A DNA stretch of 64,000 bases. Source: Zhongshania sp. GTDB taxonomy: Bacteria > Pseudomonadota > Gammaproteobacteria > Pseudomonadales > Spongiibacteraceae. The stretch's first letter is position 1; the number at the start of each line of letters is the position of its first letter. Location: positions 1 through 64,000 of the forward strand of contig NZ_JARGNU010000004.1 in NCBI RefSeq assembly GCF_029212375.1. The letters are read 5' to 3'. A program made the position numbers and the translations under genes. Shown piece after piece: positions 42,891 through 50,536 of this stretch. Under the pieces are notes generated by a model. It saw only the letters and a list, made by a program, of their open reading frames with translations, ran no database searches and was not told where the DNA came from.

Positions 42891-45047
42891 ATGAAAACAA
42901 AAATACTACTCTTGTGCTTGATTGTGTTGGGTGTTGTTGGCTTTTTTGCCGCCGATGTTGATCGCTATCTGAGTTTGGAGGGCATAAAGCCTGTTCAGGC
43001 CGAGATTGCCGCACTGCGCCTAGAACGGCCGCTGGTGTTGGCAGCGGGACTGTTTGGTGCATATGTTGCGATTGCCGCTTTGTCGCTGCCTGGCGCGGCG
43101 GTGATGACGCTTTTGGTGGGCGCCAGCTTTGGCTTGGGTTGGGGAATGCTGATTGCCTCCTTTGCCTCGAGTGTTGGTGCGACGTTGGCCTTTTTGATGA
43201 CGCGCTATATCCTGCGCGACAGCGTGCAAAAGCGCTTCGGTGATCGCTTAAAAGCAATTAATGATGGCGTTGCGCGCGACGGTATTTTCTATTTGTTTAG
43301 CTTGCGCCTAGTGCCGGTTTTCCCTTTCTTTCTCATAAATATGTTGATGGCGCTAAGCCCAATTAAGGGCCGCCATTTTTATTGGGTTAGTCAGCTGGGT
43401 ATGTTGCCGGGCACCTTGGTGTATGTGAATGCGGGGAGCCAGCTTAGCGACTTAAAAAGTTTGTCAGGTATTTTGTCGCCAGCATTGCTTGGCTCGTTTG
43501 TGTTGCTGGGGGTATTTCCGTTCATTGCCAAGTGGATTTTGGGCTTTATTAAAGCGCGGCGGGTGTACGCGCGCTGGACGCGCCCCGCGCATTTTGACCG
43601 CAATCTGATTGTGATTGGTGGTGGCGCGGCCGGCTTGGTTAGCGCCTATATTGGCGCAGCAGTTAAGGCCAAGGTTACCTTGATAGAAGCTCATAAAATG
43701 GGCGGTGACTGTCTAAATTACGGTTGCGTGCCCAGTAAAGCCCTTATTAAAACCGCCAAACTCGTTAATCAGCAGCGTCACGGCGAAATCTATGGTCTGG
43801 ATAGTGATGTGCCGGCCGTTGATTTTAGAAAGGTTATGGCCAGAATTAAAAACGTGATTGCGCAAATTGAGCCCCACGACAGTGTTGAGCGCTACACCGA
43901 GTTAGGGGTGGAGGTTATTGCTGGTTATGCCACCTTGGTGGACCCGTGGACGGTCGATATTGCCTTAACCACTGGCGGTAGTCAGCGCCTCACATCCCGT
44001 TCAATTATTATTGCCGCCGGTGCCCAGCCCGCCGTGCCGCCACTGCCGGGATTGGACGAGGTCGGCTATTTGACCAGTGATACTTTGTGGGATGCGCTGG
44101 CCGATCAAGCTGAGCCACCGCGGCGTTTAGTGGTGCTAGGCGGTGGCCCAATTGGTTGTGAATTGGCCCAGGCCTTTGCGCGGTTAGGGTCGGCGGTGAC
44201 GCAAGTGGAAATGTTACCAAGATTAATGATCCGTGAAGACGATGACGTGGCGGCGGCAGTGGCTCGCTCACTCGTTGCCGATGGCGTTGACGTGCGCTGC
44301 AATAGCAAGGCGCTGCGCTGTGAACAAGACAATGGCGTAAAACAGCTCGTAGTACTGAATTCCGGCGGCGAAGAAGAGGCGATAGCCTTTGATACCCTAA
44401 TTTGCGCGGTTGGCCGCAGTGCCCGCCTGACGGGCTATGGTTTAGAGGCCTTGGGTATTGATACTGCGCGCACCGTTAAAACCAATGCCTACCTAGAAAC
44501 CATCTACCCCAATATTCTCGCGGCGGGCGATGTGGCTGGGCCGTATCAGTTTACCCATGTCGCCGCGCACCAAGCGTGGTACGCGGCGGTAAATGGCCTG
44601 TTTGGCGGGTTTAAGAAGTTTAAGGCCGATTATTCCGTTATCCCCTGGGTAACCTATGTTGACCCCGAGGTGGCGAGGGTGGGCTTAAGTGAAGCCGAAG
44701 CCGCTGAGCAGGGCATTGCCTTTGAGGTGAGCCGCTACGGGATAGATGATTTAGACCGAGCTATTTGCGACAGCCAAGCCGAGGGCTTTATTAAGGTACT
44801 TACCGTGCTGGGTAAAGATCGCATCCTTGGGGTGACTATTGTGGGTGCGCAAGCAGGTGAACTGCTTGCCGAATACGTGTTAGCGATGAAGCACGGTTTG
44901 GGCCTGAAAAAAATTCTCGGCACCATTCACAGTTATCCCAGCATGAGTGAGGCTAATAAATACGTGGCCGGTGAGTGGCAAAAAGCTCATGCGCCGGAAT
45001 GGGCGTATAAATATCTACGGGCTTTTCATCAATGGCGTAGGGGGTGA
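42891..45047 (+). CDS. TVP38/TMEM64 membrane domain fused to mercuric-reductase-like FAD disulfide oxidoreductase
   Basis: 718 residues. Residues 1-230 form a DedA/TVP38-type membrane domain (LPGAAVMTLLVGASFGLGWG, GVARDGIFYLFSLRLVPVFP). Residues 235-718 form a class I pyridine-nucleotide disulfide oxidoreductase: FAD motif VIGGGAAGLVSAYIG, redox pair Cys274/Cys279 (GGDCLNYGCVPSKAL), NAD motif VVLGGGPIGCELAQAFARLG, AAGDVAGPYQFTHVAAHQ, and the dimerisation segment HSYPSMSEANKY (Ser-Tyr where AHP is usual). The fusion couples membrane dithiol or quinone chemistry to an unknown substrate. Followed immediately by DUF547 and two glycosyltransferase genes. ATG 42891 chosen over an upstream GTG/TTG extension. 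Confidence 0.88.
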   Translation: MKTKILLLCLIVLGVVGFFAADVDRYLSLEGIKPVQAEIAALRLERPLVLAAGLFGAYVAIAALSLPGAAVMTLLVGASFGLGWGMLIASFASSVGATLAFLMTRYILRDSVQKRFGDRLKAINDGVARDGIFYLFSLRLVPVFPFFLINMLMALSPIKGRHFYWVSQLGMLPGTLVYVNAGSQLSDLKSLSGILSPALLGSFVLLGVFPFIAKWILGFIKARRVYARWTRPAHFDRNLIVIGGGAAGLVSAYIGAAVKAKVTLIEAHKMGGDCLNYGCVPSKALIKTAKLVNQQRHGEIYGLDSDVPAVDFRKVMARIKNVIAQIEPHDSVERYTELGVEVIAGYATLVDPWTVDIALTTGGSQRLTSRSIIIAAGAQPAVPPLPGLDEVGYLTSDTLWDALADQAEPPRRLVVLGGGPIGCELAQAFARLGSAVTQVEMLPRLMIREDDDVAAAVARSLVADGVDVRCNSKALRCEQDNGVKQLVVLNSGGEEEAIAFDTLICAVGRSARLTGYGLEALGIDTARTVKTNAYLETIYPNILAAGDVAGPYQFTHVAAHQAWYAAVNGLFGGFKKFKADYSVIPWVTYVDPEVARVGLSEAEAAEQGIAFEVSRYGIDDLDRAICDSQAEGFIKVLTVLGKDRILGVTIVGAQAGELLAEYVLAMKHGLGLKKILGTIHSYPSMSEANKYVAGEWQKAHAPEWAYKYLRAFHQWRRG

Positions 45048-45048
45048 T

Positions 45049-45852
45049 ATGAGGTCGCTGACACGCGTAGTTTACTTAGTATTACTGGTGGTATGCCCGC
45101 CGCTGAATGCGGCTGATGTTTCCCATAGCCAGTGGAATCAACTGCTGCAAGAAAACGTGCAAATGGGGCCTCGGGGGCAGCAAAGTAGGGTTGATTACGC
45201 CGCCTTTAAGCGAAACGAGACAGTATTAGACAACTATCTAGCGCGGCTCAGCGGTGTTAGCCAGCAGAACTTTGAAAGTTGGCCTGACGACGCCCAGCTC
45301 GCATTTTTAATCAACGCCTATAATGCGTGGACGGTAAAGCTGATTTTGTCTCGCTACCCAAAGTTAGACTCCATTAAAGACATTGACTTTTTTTGGTCTT
45401 CACCGTGGTCAAAACGTTTTATATCTCTACTCGGTGAAACCCGCAGCCTTGACGATATCGAGCATAAACTGATTCGCGGTACCGCCCGTTACGGAGAACC
45501 CCGTATTCATTTCGCAGTAAATTGCGCCAGTATAGGCTGTCCGGCTTTATTGAACAGGGCGTATAAAGCCGAGACCTTAGAGAGCCAGTTAGATACGGTT
45601 AGTCGCAATTTTTTAAGTGACCGGCGGCGCAATGGTATGGTTGACGGTGTGTTGGTGGTGTCGCCGATTTTTAAGTGGTATGTGCAAGACTTTAGTAAAG
45701 GTTGGCAGGGCGCTACCTCTTTGCGCGCCTACTTAGCAATTTATGCTAAGGCGTTAGGCCTAAGCGATTCCGAAAAGGCGCAACTTATCTCCGGAAAGCT
45801 TGCCATAGCCTACAGTAATTATGATTGGGCCCTGAATGATGTGGGTGAATAA
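45049..45852 (+). CDS. DUF547 family secreted protein
   Basis: 267 residues from ATG 45049, 1 bp after the reductase stop (TGATATG). Signal peptide ends near PPLNAADV. DUF547 segments are visible: LAFLINAYNAWTVKLILSRYP, SLDDIEHKLIRG, IHFAVNCASIGCPALLNRAY with two Cys, and the closing YDWALND. Papain-like transglutaminase fold is assumed for the family but the activity is unproven. Second gene of the four-gene operon; the overlapping upstream frame is an artefact of the fusion gene's end. Confidence 0.88.
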   Translation: MRSLTRVVYLVLLVVCPPLNAADVSHSQWNQLLQENVQMGPRGQQSRVDYAAFKRNETVLDNYLARLSGVSQQNFESWPDDAQLAFLINAYNAWTVKLILSRYPKLDSIKDIDFFWSSPWSKRFISLLGETRSLDDIEHKLIRGTARYGEPRIHFAVNCASIGCPALLNRAYKAETLESQLDTVSRNFLSDRRRNGMVDGVLVVSPIFKWYVQDFSKGWQGATSLRAYLAIYAKALGLSDSEKAQLISGKLAIAYSNYDWALNDVGE

Positions 45853-45854
45853 AT

Positions 45855-46553
45855 ATGAGCTTGAGCGACTCGGATGTCGTGCTGTCGGTTATTGTACCGG
45901 TACTCAATGAGGCAGGCGTACTACCAGAATTGCTAACTGAATTAGCTGTGCAGTGCGAGCAATGCCAAGTCGGTGTTGAAATTATTTTTGTCGATGGTGG
46001 CAGCAGTGATAACTCGGTAGGCTTAATTGCTGCCAGCGCTTTTCGGGTGGTGGTTGGTCCGCAGGGGCGGGCTAGGCAAATGAACTTTGGCGCAGCTGCC
46101 GCAGCGGGTTCTAATCTCTTGTTTTTACATGCCGATACTCAATTGCCCGACTGGGCATTTTCGCGGGTCATCACCGCCTTGCAAAGTGGTGTGTGGGGGC
46201 GTTTCGACGTTCTTATTCGCGGTGATGCCCCAATGTTTAAAGTTATCGCGTGGTTTATGAATTGGCGTTCGCGGCTCAGCGGTATTGCCACTGGCGACCA
46301 AGGTATCTTTGTGCGCGAAGCCGCCTTTATTGAGGCGGGTGGCTTCCCCGATCAACCACTTATGGAAGATATTGCCCTGTCGGCCTTGCTGCGTGAGCGA
46401 GAGGCGCCGGTGTGTTTGCGCAATAAAGTGGAAACCTCGGGGCGGCGTTGGCAGGAACGAGGAATTTGGCGAACCATTATTTTAATGTGGCGGCTGCGCT
46501 ATCTCTACTGGCGGGGTGTGCCCGCCGAGCAATTGGTGAGTCGCTATGACTGA
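45855..46553 (+). CDS. Glycosyltransferase family 2 (TIGR04283-type)
   Basis: 232 residues. GT-A nucleotide-sugar fold: SVIVPVLNEAGVLPELL, FVDGGSSDNSVGLI, HADTQLP in place of DxD-type metal motif, and IATGDQGIFVREAAF plus PLMEDIALS. This is the selenodomain/rSAM-associated transferase 2 group. Its 8-bp overlap with the next gene, a transferase 1 group member, is the usual pairing. Sugar donor and acceptor unknown. Confidence 0.88.
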   Translation: MSLSDSDVVLSVIVPVLNEAGVLPELLTELAVQCEQCQVGVEIIFVDGGSSDNSVGLIAASAFRVVVGPQGRARQMNFGAAAAAGSNLLFLHADTQLPDWAFSRVITALQSGVWGRFDVLIRGDAPMFKVIAWFMNWRSRLSGIATGDQGIFVREAAFIEAGGFPDQPLMEDIALSALLREREAPVCLRNKVETSGRRWQERGIWRTIILMWRLRYLYWRGVPAEQLVSRYD

Positions 46554-47202
46554 GGTCGCGCCGTTACCGCGAGTAGTGGTGCAATTATTTGCCAAGGCTC
46601 CCGTTGCCGGTCGGGTGAAAACTCGTTTGATTCCGGCGCTTGGCGCTGAGGCGGCAGCGGCCTTGGCCGCGCGGATGTTGGCCAATAGCTTGGCTGTATG
46701 TCAGCAGGCAATGGCCCAGTCCGCTGCGCAATACACACTGGCTGCTGAGTTGTGGGCAGCCCCAAATATCGATTCTGCAGATTGGCTTGGCGTGGATGTT
46801 CCCGCTGAGATGGCGGTGTTTAGCCAGTGCGAGGGAAATTTGGGCGCGAGAATGGCCACCGGCGTTCGCTATGGTCTTGAACGCAGCGATGGCGTTATTT
46901 TGATCGGAAGCGACTGCCCTGAGATTTCGGCGGCAAGCTTACACTGGGCAGCCCAAGGCTTGCTTAGCCACGACAGTGTGATGATTCCAAGTGTTGACGG
47001 TGGCTATGCCTTGCTCGGGTTGCGGTGCTACTTGCCAAGTTTGTTTTCGGATATGCCGTGGAGTACGGCGCGCGTGGCTAGCCTTACTCGTCAGCGTTTG
47101 GACAATAGCGCGATGCGGCTTTTAGAGCGGCCAGCCGTTCACGATATTGATGAGGCCGCAGATTTAGTGCATTTGCCGTCAGCGTGGACAGAGTATGAGT
47201 AA
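46546..47202 (+). CDS. DUF2064/TIGR04282-type glycosyltransferase
   Basis: 218 residues. Nucleotidyl-type motif QLFAKAPVAGRVKTRLIPALG, ILIGSDCPEISAASLHWA and IPSVDGGYALLGLR are the DUF2064 (selenodomain-associated transferase 1) blocks. Overlaps the GT2 gene by 8 bp and ends the four-gene operon. In other genomes this pair sits beside rSAM genes of arsenosugar or selenium-related metabolism, but none is found here. Confidence 0.88.
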   Translation: MTEVAPLPRVVVQLFAKAPVAGRVKTRLIPALGAEAAAALAARMLANSLAVCQQAMAQSAAQYTLAAELWAAPNIDSADWLGVDVPAEMAVFSQCEGNLGARMATGVRYGLERSDGVILIGSDCPEISAASLHWAAQGLLSHDSVMIPSVDGGYALLGLRCYLPSLFSDMPWSTARVASLTRQRLDNSAMRLLERPAVHDIDEAADLVHLPSAWTEYE

Positions 47203-47303
47203 TGAGCGCTGCGCCAGCCGGCGTAAGCGTGTGCTGTTTACGGCGTAAAGTAGCTTGCATTAAGCCTGCCCTTTTAAGATTACTCCCTTACGGCTGGCGC
47301 CAC

Positions 47304-48287
47304 TTATTGCTTGTCTAGCTGCCGTGCAAAAAACGCCCAAATTTCTTCTGGTCCATTAATTTCCACACTCGTCTTACCTAACAGCCGCATTGGCCGGTAT
47401 ACCTCTTGAGGGATCACATGGCCGCCATCGGTAATGGTGTAAAGGATAACTTCTGGGCGTCTGCGGTCGCGCCACGCGTAGTATTTGGTGCTGGTCGGGT
47501 CGTTGGCGCGGGTGTTTTTAAAATTTTTAATTTCCGTGGGGCCGCCGATATAACCGGCTAGGTGCGCAAAATATTCGGCACTGGTTACCGCAGATTTAAC
47601 GTGGCCTCGGTTGGCAATGCCAAATAAGCTCACTAGGCCGCCGTAATAAGGGTTAATTGGGTCTTCGGTGCCGTTCATGATGAGTACCGGCACGGCGACA
47701 CCAGATTCGCTGCAGGCGAGATTGTCAGCAGCGGGTAAGCTCGCCGCGATGGCCGCAATACCGGCAACACTGTGGGGACGTTCAAGTGCAAAGCGGAAGC
47801 CGAGTTGACCGCCACTAGAATAGCCTGCGATGAAGGTCTTGTTTAGGTCGGTGCTTAGGCGTTGGTGCACTTGTAAGGTAATGGCCTCGATAAAATTCAG
47901 GTCATCGATCTGCTCGTTGCGGGCTGGGTAGCTGGCCGCTTTGCGGCAATCGTTCCAGTTATTTTCATATCCAAAGGGGTAGGCAAGCGCAAAGCCGTGT
48001 TGCTCGGCGAGTTGCTCAAATTGGTAGCCACTGAACATGCGAATATCGTCTCCCGATTGCAGCGAGCCATGGAGCATGACTACCAGCGGTGCATGGCTGG
48101 GGAGATTGGCAGGTATGTACAGGCTGTAACTGCGCGCCAGGCCACCAACTTGAATTTGGATTTGCTGTAAGTTGGCCAGCTCGCTAGGAGGGGATACTGC
48201 TGGCGAATACGCATAGTAAAAGACGCTGGCAAGTCCGCTGAAAATAAATAGCGCTAAGCTTAAATAGCTTATTTTGGTTTTAAGCAA
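47304..48287 (-). CDS. PHB-depolymerase-like/feruloyl-esterase family hydrolase
   Basis: 327 residues. N-terminal hydrophobic segment (SYLSLALFIFSGLASVFYYA) acts as signal/anchor. Alpha/beta fold: PLVVMLHGSLQSGDDIRMF, nucleophile elbow IAGYSSGGQLGFR, and a later acid PVLIMNGTEDPI plus DGGHVIP carrying the His. This is the esterase PHB depolymerase family (LpqC-like), acting on polyester or aromatic esters in the periplasm. TTG start with an AAGGAAAG site at proper spacing. Convergent with the glycosyltransferase operon. Confidence 0.82.
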   Translation of the reverse strand: MLKTKISYLSLALFIFSGLASVFYYAYSPAVSPPSELANLQQIQIQVGGLARSYSLYIPANLPSHAPLVVMLHGSLQSGDDIRMFSGYQFEQLAEQHGFALAYPFGYENNWNDCRKAASYPARNEQIDDLNFIEAITLQVHQRLSTDLNKTFIAGYSSGGQLGFRFALERPHSVAGIAAIAASLPAADNLACSESGVAVPVLIMNGTEDPINPYYGGLVSLFGIANRGHVKSAVTSAEYFAHLAGYIGGPTEIKNFKNTRANDPTSTKYYAWRDRRRPEVILYTITDGGHVIPQEVYRPMRLLGKTSVEINGPEEIWAFFARQLDKQ

Positions 48288-48465
48288 GGGGCTTTCCTTG
48301 TGACGGCAGTGATCCGCTTTTTTATGCGTGTGAGATTTAACTTCGGCTTGGTCTACGTTTGCCGTGCTGGTAATTTCACCTAAAAGCCCTTCGCTGGCAA
48401 GTGGTGGTGAAATTATAGCGCTGTATTGTAGGAGCTTTTGGGGAGTGGGGGCTGCAGATACTAAT

Positions 48466-48487
48466 AAGCCGGCATGGACGCCGGCTT
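48466..48487 (-). terminator. Hairpin downstream of PF10118 gene
   Basis: AAGCCGGC (48466-48473) pairs with GCCGGCTT (48480-48487) around a 6-nt loop. It sits 43 bp past the stop of the minus-strand gene at 48530 and probably terminates it, though the T-run on that strand is weak (TTATTAG). Confidence 0.55.
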
Positions 48488-48529
48488 GTTCTTTACGCTA
48501 GGGTGATTTTGACATCACGCTACTCTAAT

Positions 48530-49396
48530 TTAAACGGTCTCGCGAGCACGTGCCGCCATTGCGTTTAAGTTAAGAGTTTCTGAAGCGACTTTCAATACCG
48601 CTTCGCAGCCCTTAGGTTCTTTAAGATTCTTGGGGTTATACCAAGGACTAAAGGCGCGCAATAGGCGTGGTGTAATAAAGAAAAACATGCCTGAATAAGA
48701 CTTAAATTTACGAACAAATCCTTTGAATCCAGCATTAACACGTCCGGCTTCAATGTCTTGTTTGAGCATGTATTCACTAAGTGGTACTGCAAAGCCAATT
48801 AGGTGCGAAGTGGCTTTAATTATGCCGCCAAGACGTCCCCAGTAAGTACCGTAAAGTGCTTCTACCACATTAAACGCACAGCTGCGGTGTTCGAACTCTT
48901 CTGATAAGTGCCAGCGCCACAAAGACAGGGTAATCAAATCAACGTCTTGATCTTTCAAGCGTTTGTTGGCTTGTACCAAAAAGTAGGCAGCAAAAATAGG
49001 GCCAGCGGTTTCAAAGCCTTCGGCGTATAGCATGGCGTGGCGCAGGCCGTAATTTTTGTCGAACCGCTCGTAGTCGGCCTTTAGGCGATCGGTAAATTTA
49101 TCCATTTCAGGGTAAAAACCAGTGGCCCGTACCATATCGTTGTACTTCATATGGGTTTTGGAATGGTTGGCTTCTTGCTGGCAAAACAACTCGCAATCCG
49201 CAAACAGTGAATCACTGCCTTCGGGAAGCATTTTTTTAGCTTTGGCAAGGGCGCGAATCAAATACCCTTCAAGCAGCGGTAACCCAATGCTTACGGCATT
49301 CCAGAATTGCGCGAGTTCTGGGTCGTTGGGGATCCAGTCAATTCGGGCGTCAGAAAAGTCGACGTCTATTTTGCGCGCTTCAGGTTTGATGTTCAT
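48530..49396 (-). CDS. Ferritin-like metal-dependent hydrolase family (PF10118)
   Basis: 288 residues. Metal-ligand-like segments FCQQEANHSKTHMKYN and HLSEEFEHRSCAFN carry E-x2-H pairs on predicted helices, as in di-iron carboxylate proteins, and MLYAEGFETAGPIF adds another Glu. Family members have been annotated as metal-dependent hydrolases, with no proven reaction. AGAGGTG ribosome site. Upstream, at 49453-49470, lies an 18-bp operator-like motif also found twice ahead of the TonB receptor gene, implying co-regulation. Confidence 0.82.
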   Translation of the reverse strand: MNIKPEARKIDVDFSDARIDWIPNDPELAQFWNAVSIGLPLLEGYLIRALAKAKKMLPEGSDSLFADCELFCQQEANHSKTHMKYNDMVRATGFYPEMDKFTDRLKADYERFDKNYGLRHAMLYAEGFETAGPIFAAYFLVQANKRLKDQDVDLITLSLWRWHLSEEFEHRSCAFNVVEALYGTYWGRLGGIIKATSHLIGFAVPLSEYMLKQDIEAGRVNAGFKGFVRKFKSYSGMFFFITPRLLRAFSPWYNPKNLKEPKGCEAVLKVASETLNLNAMAARARETV

Positions 49397-49821
49397 GGGG
49401 CACCTCTTTATTTGATGTTGCTGTGGCGGCGAGTTTGAGTAATATACATTTTATTGATCTTGGAGTCAATAACGGTGGTGTAAATTATCTGCACATGAGC
49501 GATGTGGGTTAAGAGGGGAGTGAATGCTTTAAATATGGCTGTCGGTTTTGGCAGGGCGCAACTATTAATCTAGGCTTTAGCGCGGCGGTTATCCGAGTAT
49601 TAAGACTGCATTTTGCTTGGCGTATTTGTAGGGTGCGTTTAATTTCTTTATGACGAAATATATGGGGTTCGAGTGTTTAGGTATAAATCTGAATTAAACT
49701 GAGAGAGAAATTTTTACGCGAAGGGAGCGGGTATTGCTAAGGGTTTACTTGTGCCTCGGTGAGCCCGCTTTGGTAATTACCCCCAAGGCAACAAAGGCCA
49801 AGGGGGTAGTCTTTAGTACAC
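49397..49821. other. 425-bp region upstream of PF10118 gene
   Basis: No coding frame with support. It carries the operator-like motif ATTGATCTTGGAGTCAAT (listed separately) within 75 bp of the PF10118 start, and near its right end an imperfect stem (ACCCCC 49779-49784 with GGGGGT 49802-49807) that may terminate the secreted-protein gene. The rest shows nothing recognisable. Confidence 0.5.
49453..49470. promoter_or_regulatory. Operator-like motif, copy 1 (PF10118 promoter)
   Basis: ATTGATCTTGGAGTCAAT: ATTGA/TCAAT arms around an 8-bp centre. Two further copies lie at 52995-53012 and 53163-53180 ahead of the TonB receptor gene. This copy and the 53163 copy also share AACGGT right after the motif. 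Confidence 0.55.
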
Positions 49822-50433
49822 TTACAGGCTAAGTGGGAATGCCATCGTTACAATGGGGATTCCTGGCGCTATGGAGCCGCCATTGGTGCCGTCTAGCGCA
49901 GTTGTTAAAATTGTTCCACCCGCTACAAAATAATCAACCAAACCGGCTGGATTCTCTAGTAGCACGGCAAGGACTGGTGCTGCCGCGGTTCCGGCATTTA
50001 CACCGAGCTCATTCACTGTAGATAATACTGCTTGCGGCTCACCTATGGCGCCAAAAACAATGCTAGTGACTACGGCTTGTCCGCCCGCTAACTGGGTCAA
50101 TTCAGTTGTGGTCGGCAGTAAGCTAGGAAGAAAGTCTCCGCCTACGATATAGGCAAGTGCTGGTCCCAATACTGGGATACCCTCAAGGCCGCCACCCAAA
50201 GCACCTAAATCGCCAAGCAACGGCAGGGCGCCAAGGCCAGGTAGTGAGCCAGCGCCAGATAGTGACTCAAGGCCAATAGGTAGTGAGCCAAGTGATGGCG
50301 CGTTGATTGCGTCAAAGCTTAAAGCGCTGCCAATATTTGTTAAAAATGCAACATTGGGTACTTGAGAGTAACTTGCGCTACTGCAGAGTAATGCCAAACC
50401 TGCTACCGCAAGCGTGTTCTTTAATTTATTCAT
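49822..50433 (-). CDS. Secreted Gly/Leu-rich protein of unknown function
   Basis: 203 residues. Signal peptide ends at about SSASYSQV. The mature protein is poor in charge and rich in Gly, Leu, Ala and Pro, with a repeating LPGLGALPLLGDLGALGG-like pattern in residues 50-95 and a hydrophobic remainder. No domain recognised. GGAGA site at start. It lies just downstream of the TonB receptor gene on the same strand, separated by a hairpin, and could be an envelope partner of that receptor or a secreted hydrophobic carrier; this is speculation. Confidence 0.7.
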   Translation of the reverse strand: MNKLKNTLAVAGLALLCSSASYSQVPNVAFLTNIGSALSFDAINAPSLGSLPIGLESLSGAGSLPGLGALPLLGDLGALGGGLEGIPVLGPALAYIVGGDFLPSLLPTTTELTQLAGGQAVVTSIVFGAIGEPQAVLSTVNELGVNAGTAAAPVLAVLLENPAGLVDYFVAGGTILTTALDGTNGGSIAPGIPIVTMAFPLSL

Positions 50434-50480
50434 TATCGTCTCCAGTATTATTTACAATAACATCATATTTCTTTATTTGA

Positions 50481-50505
50481 GTGTGAGCCGTGAATCGGCT
50501 CACAC
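50481..50505 (-). terminator. Hairpin between TonB receptor and secreted-protein gene
   Basis: Perfect 10-bp stem GTGTGAGCCG / CGGCTCACAC with a 5-nt loop, sitting between two minus-strand genes. It has no long T-run, so it may be a leaky terminator or an mRNA stabiliser. Confidence 0.6.
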
Positions 50506-50536
50506 TTCTAACTAATCAAGTTAGCTTTAAAAATAC

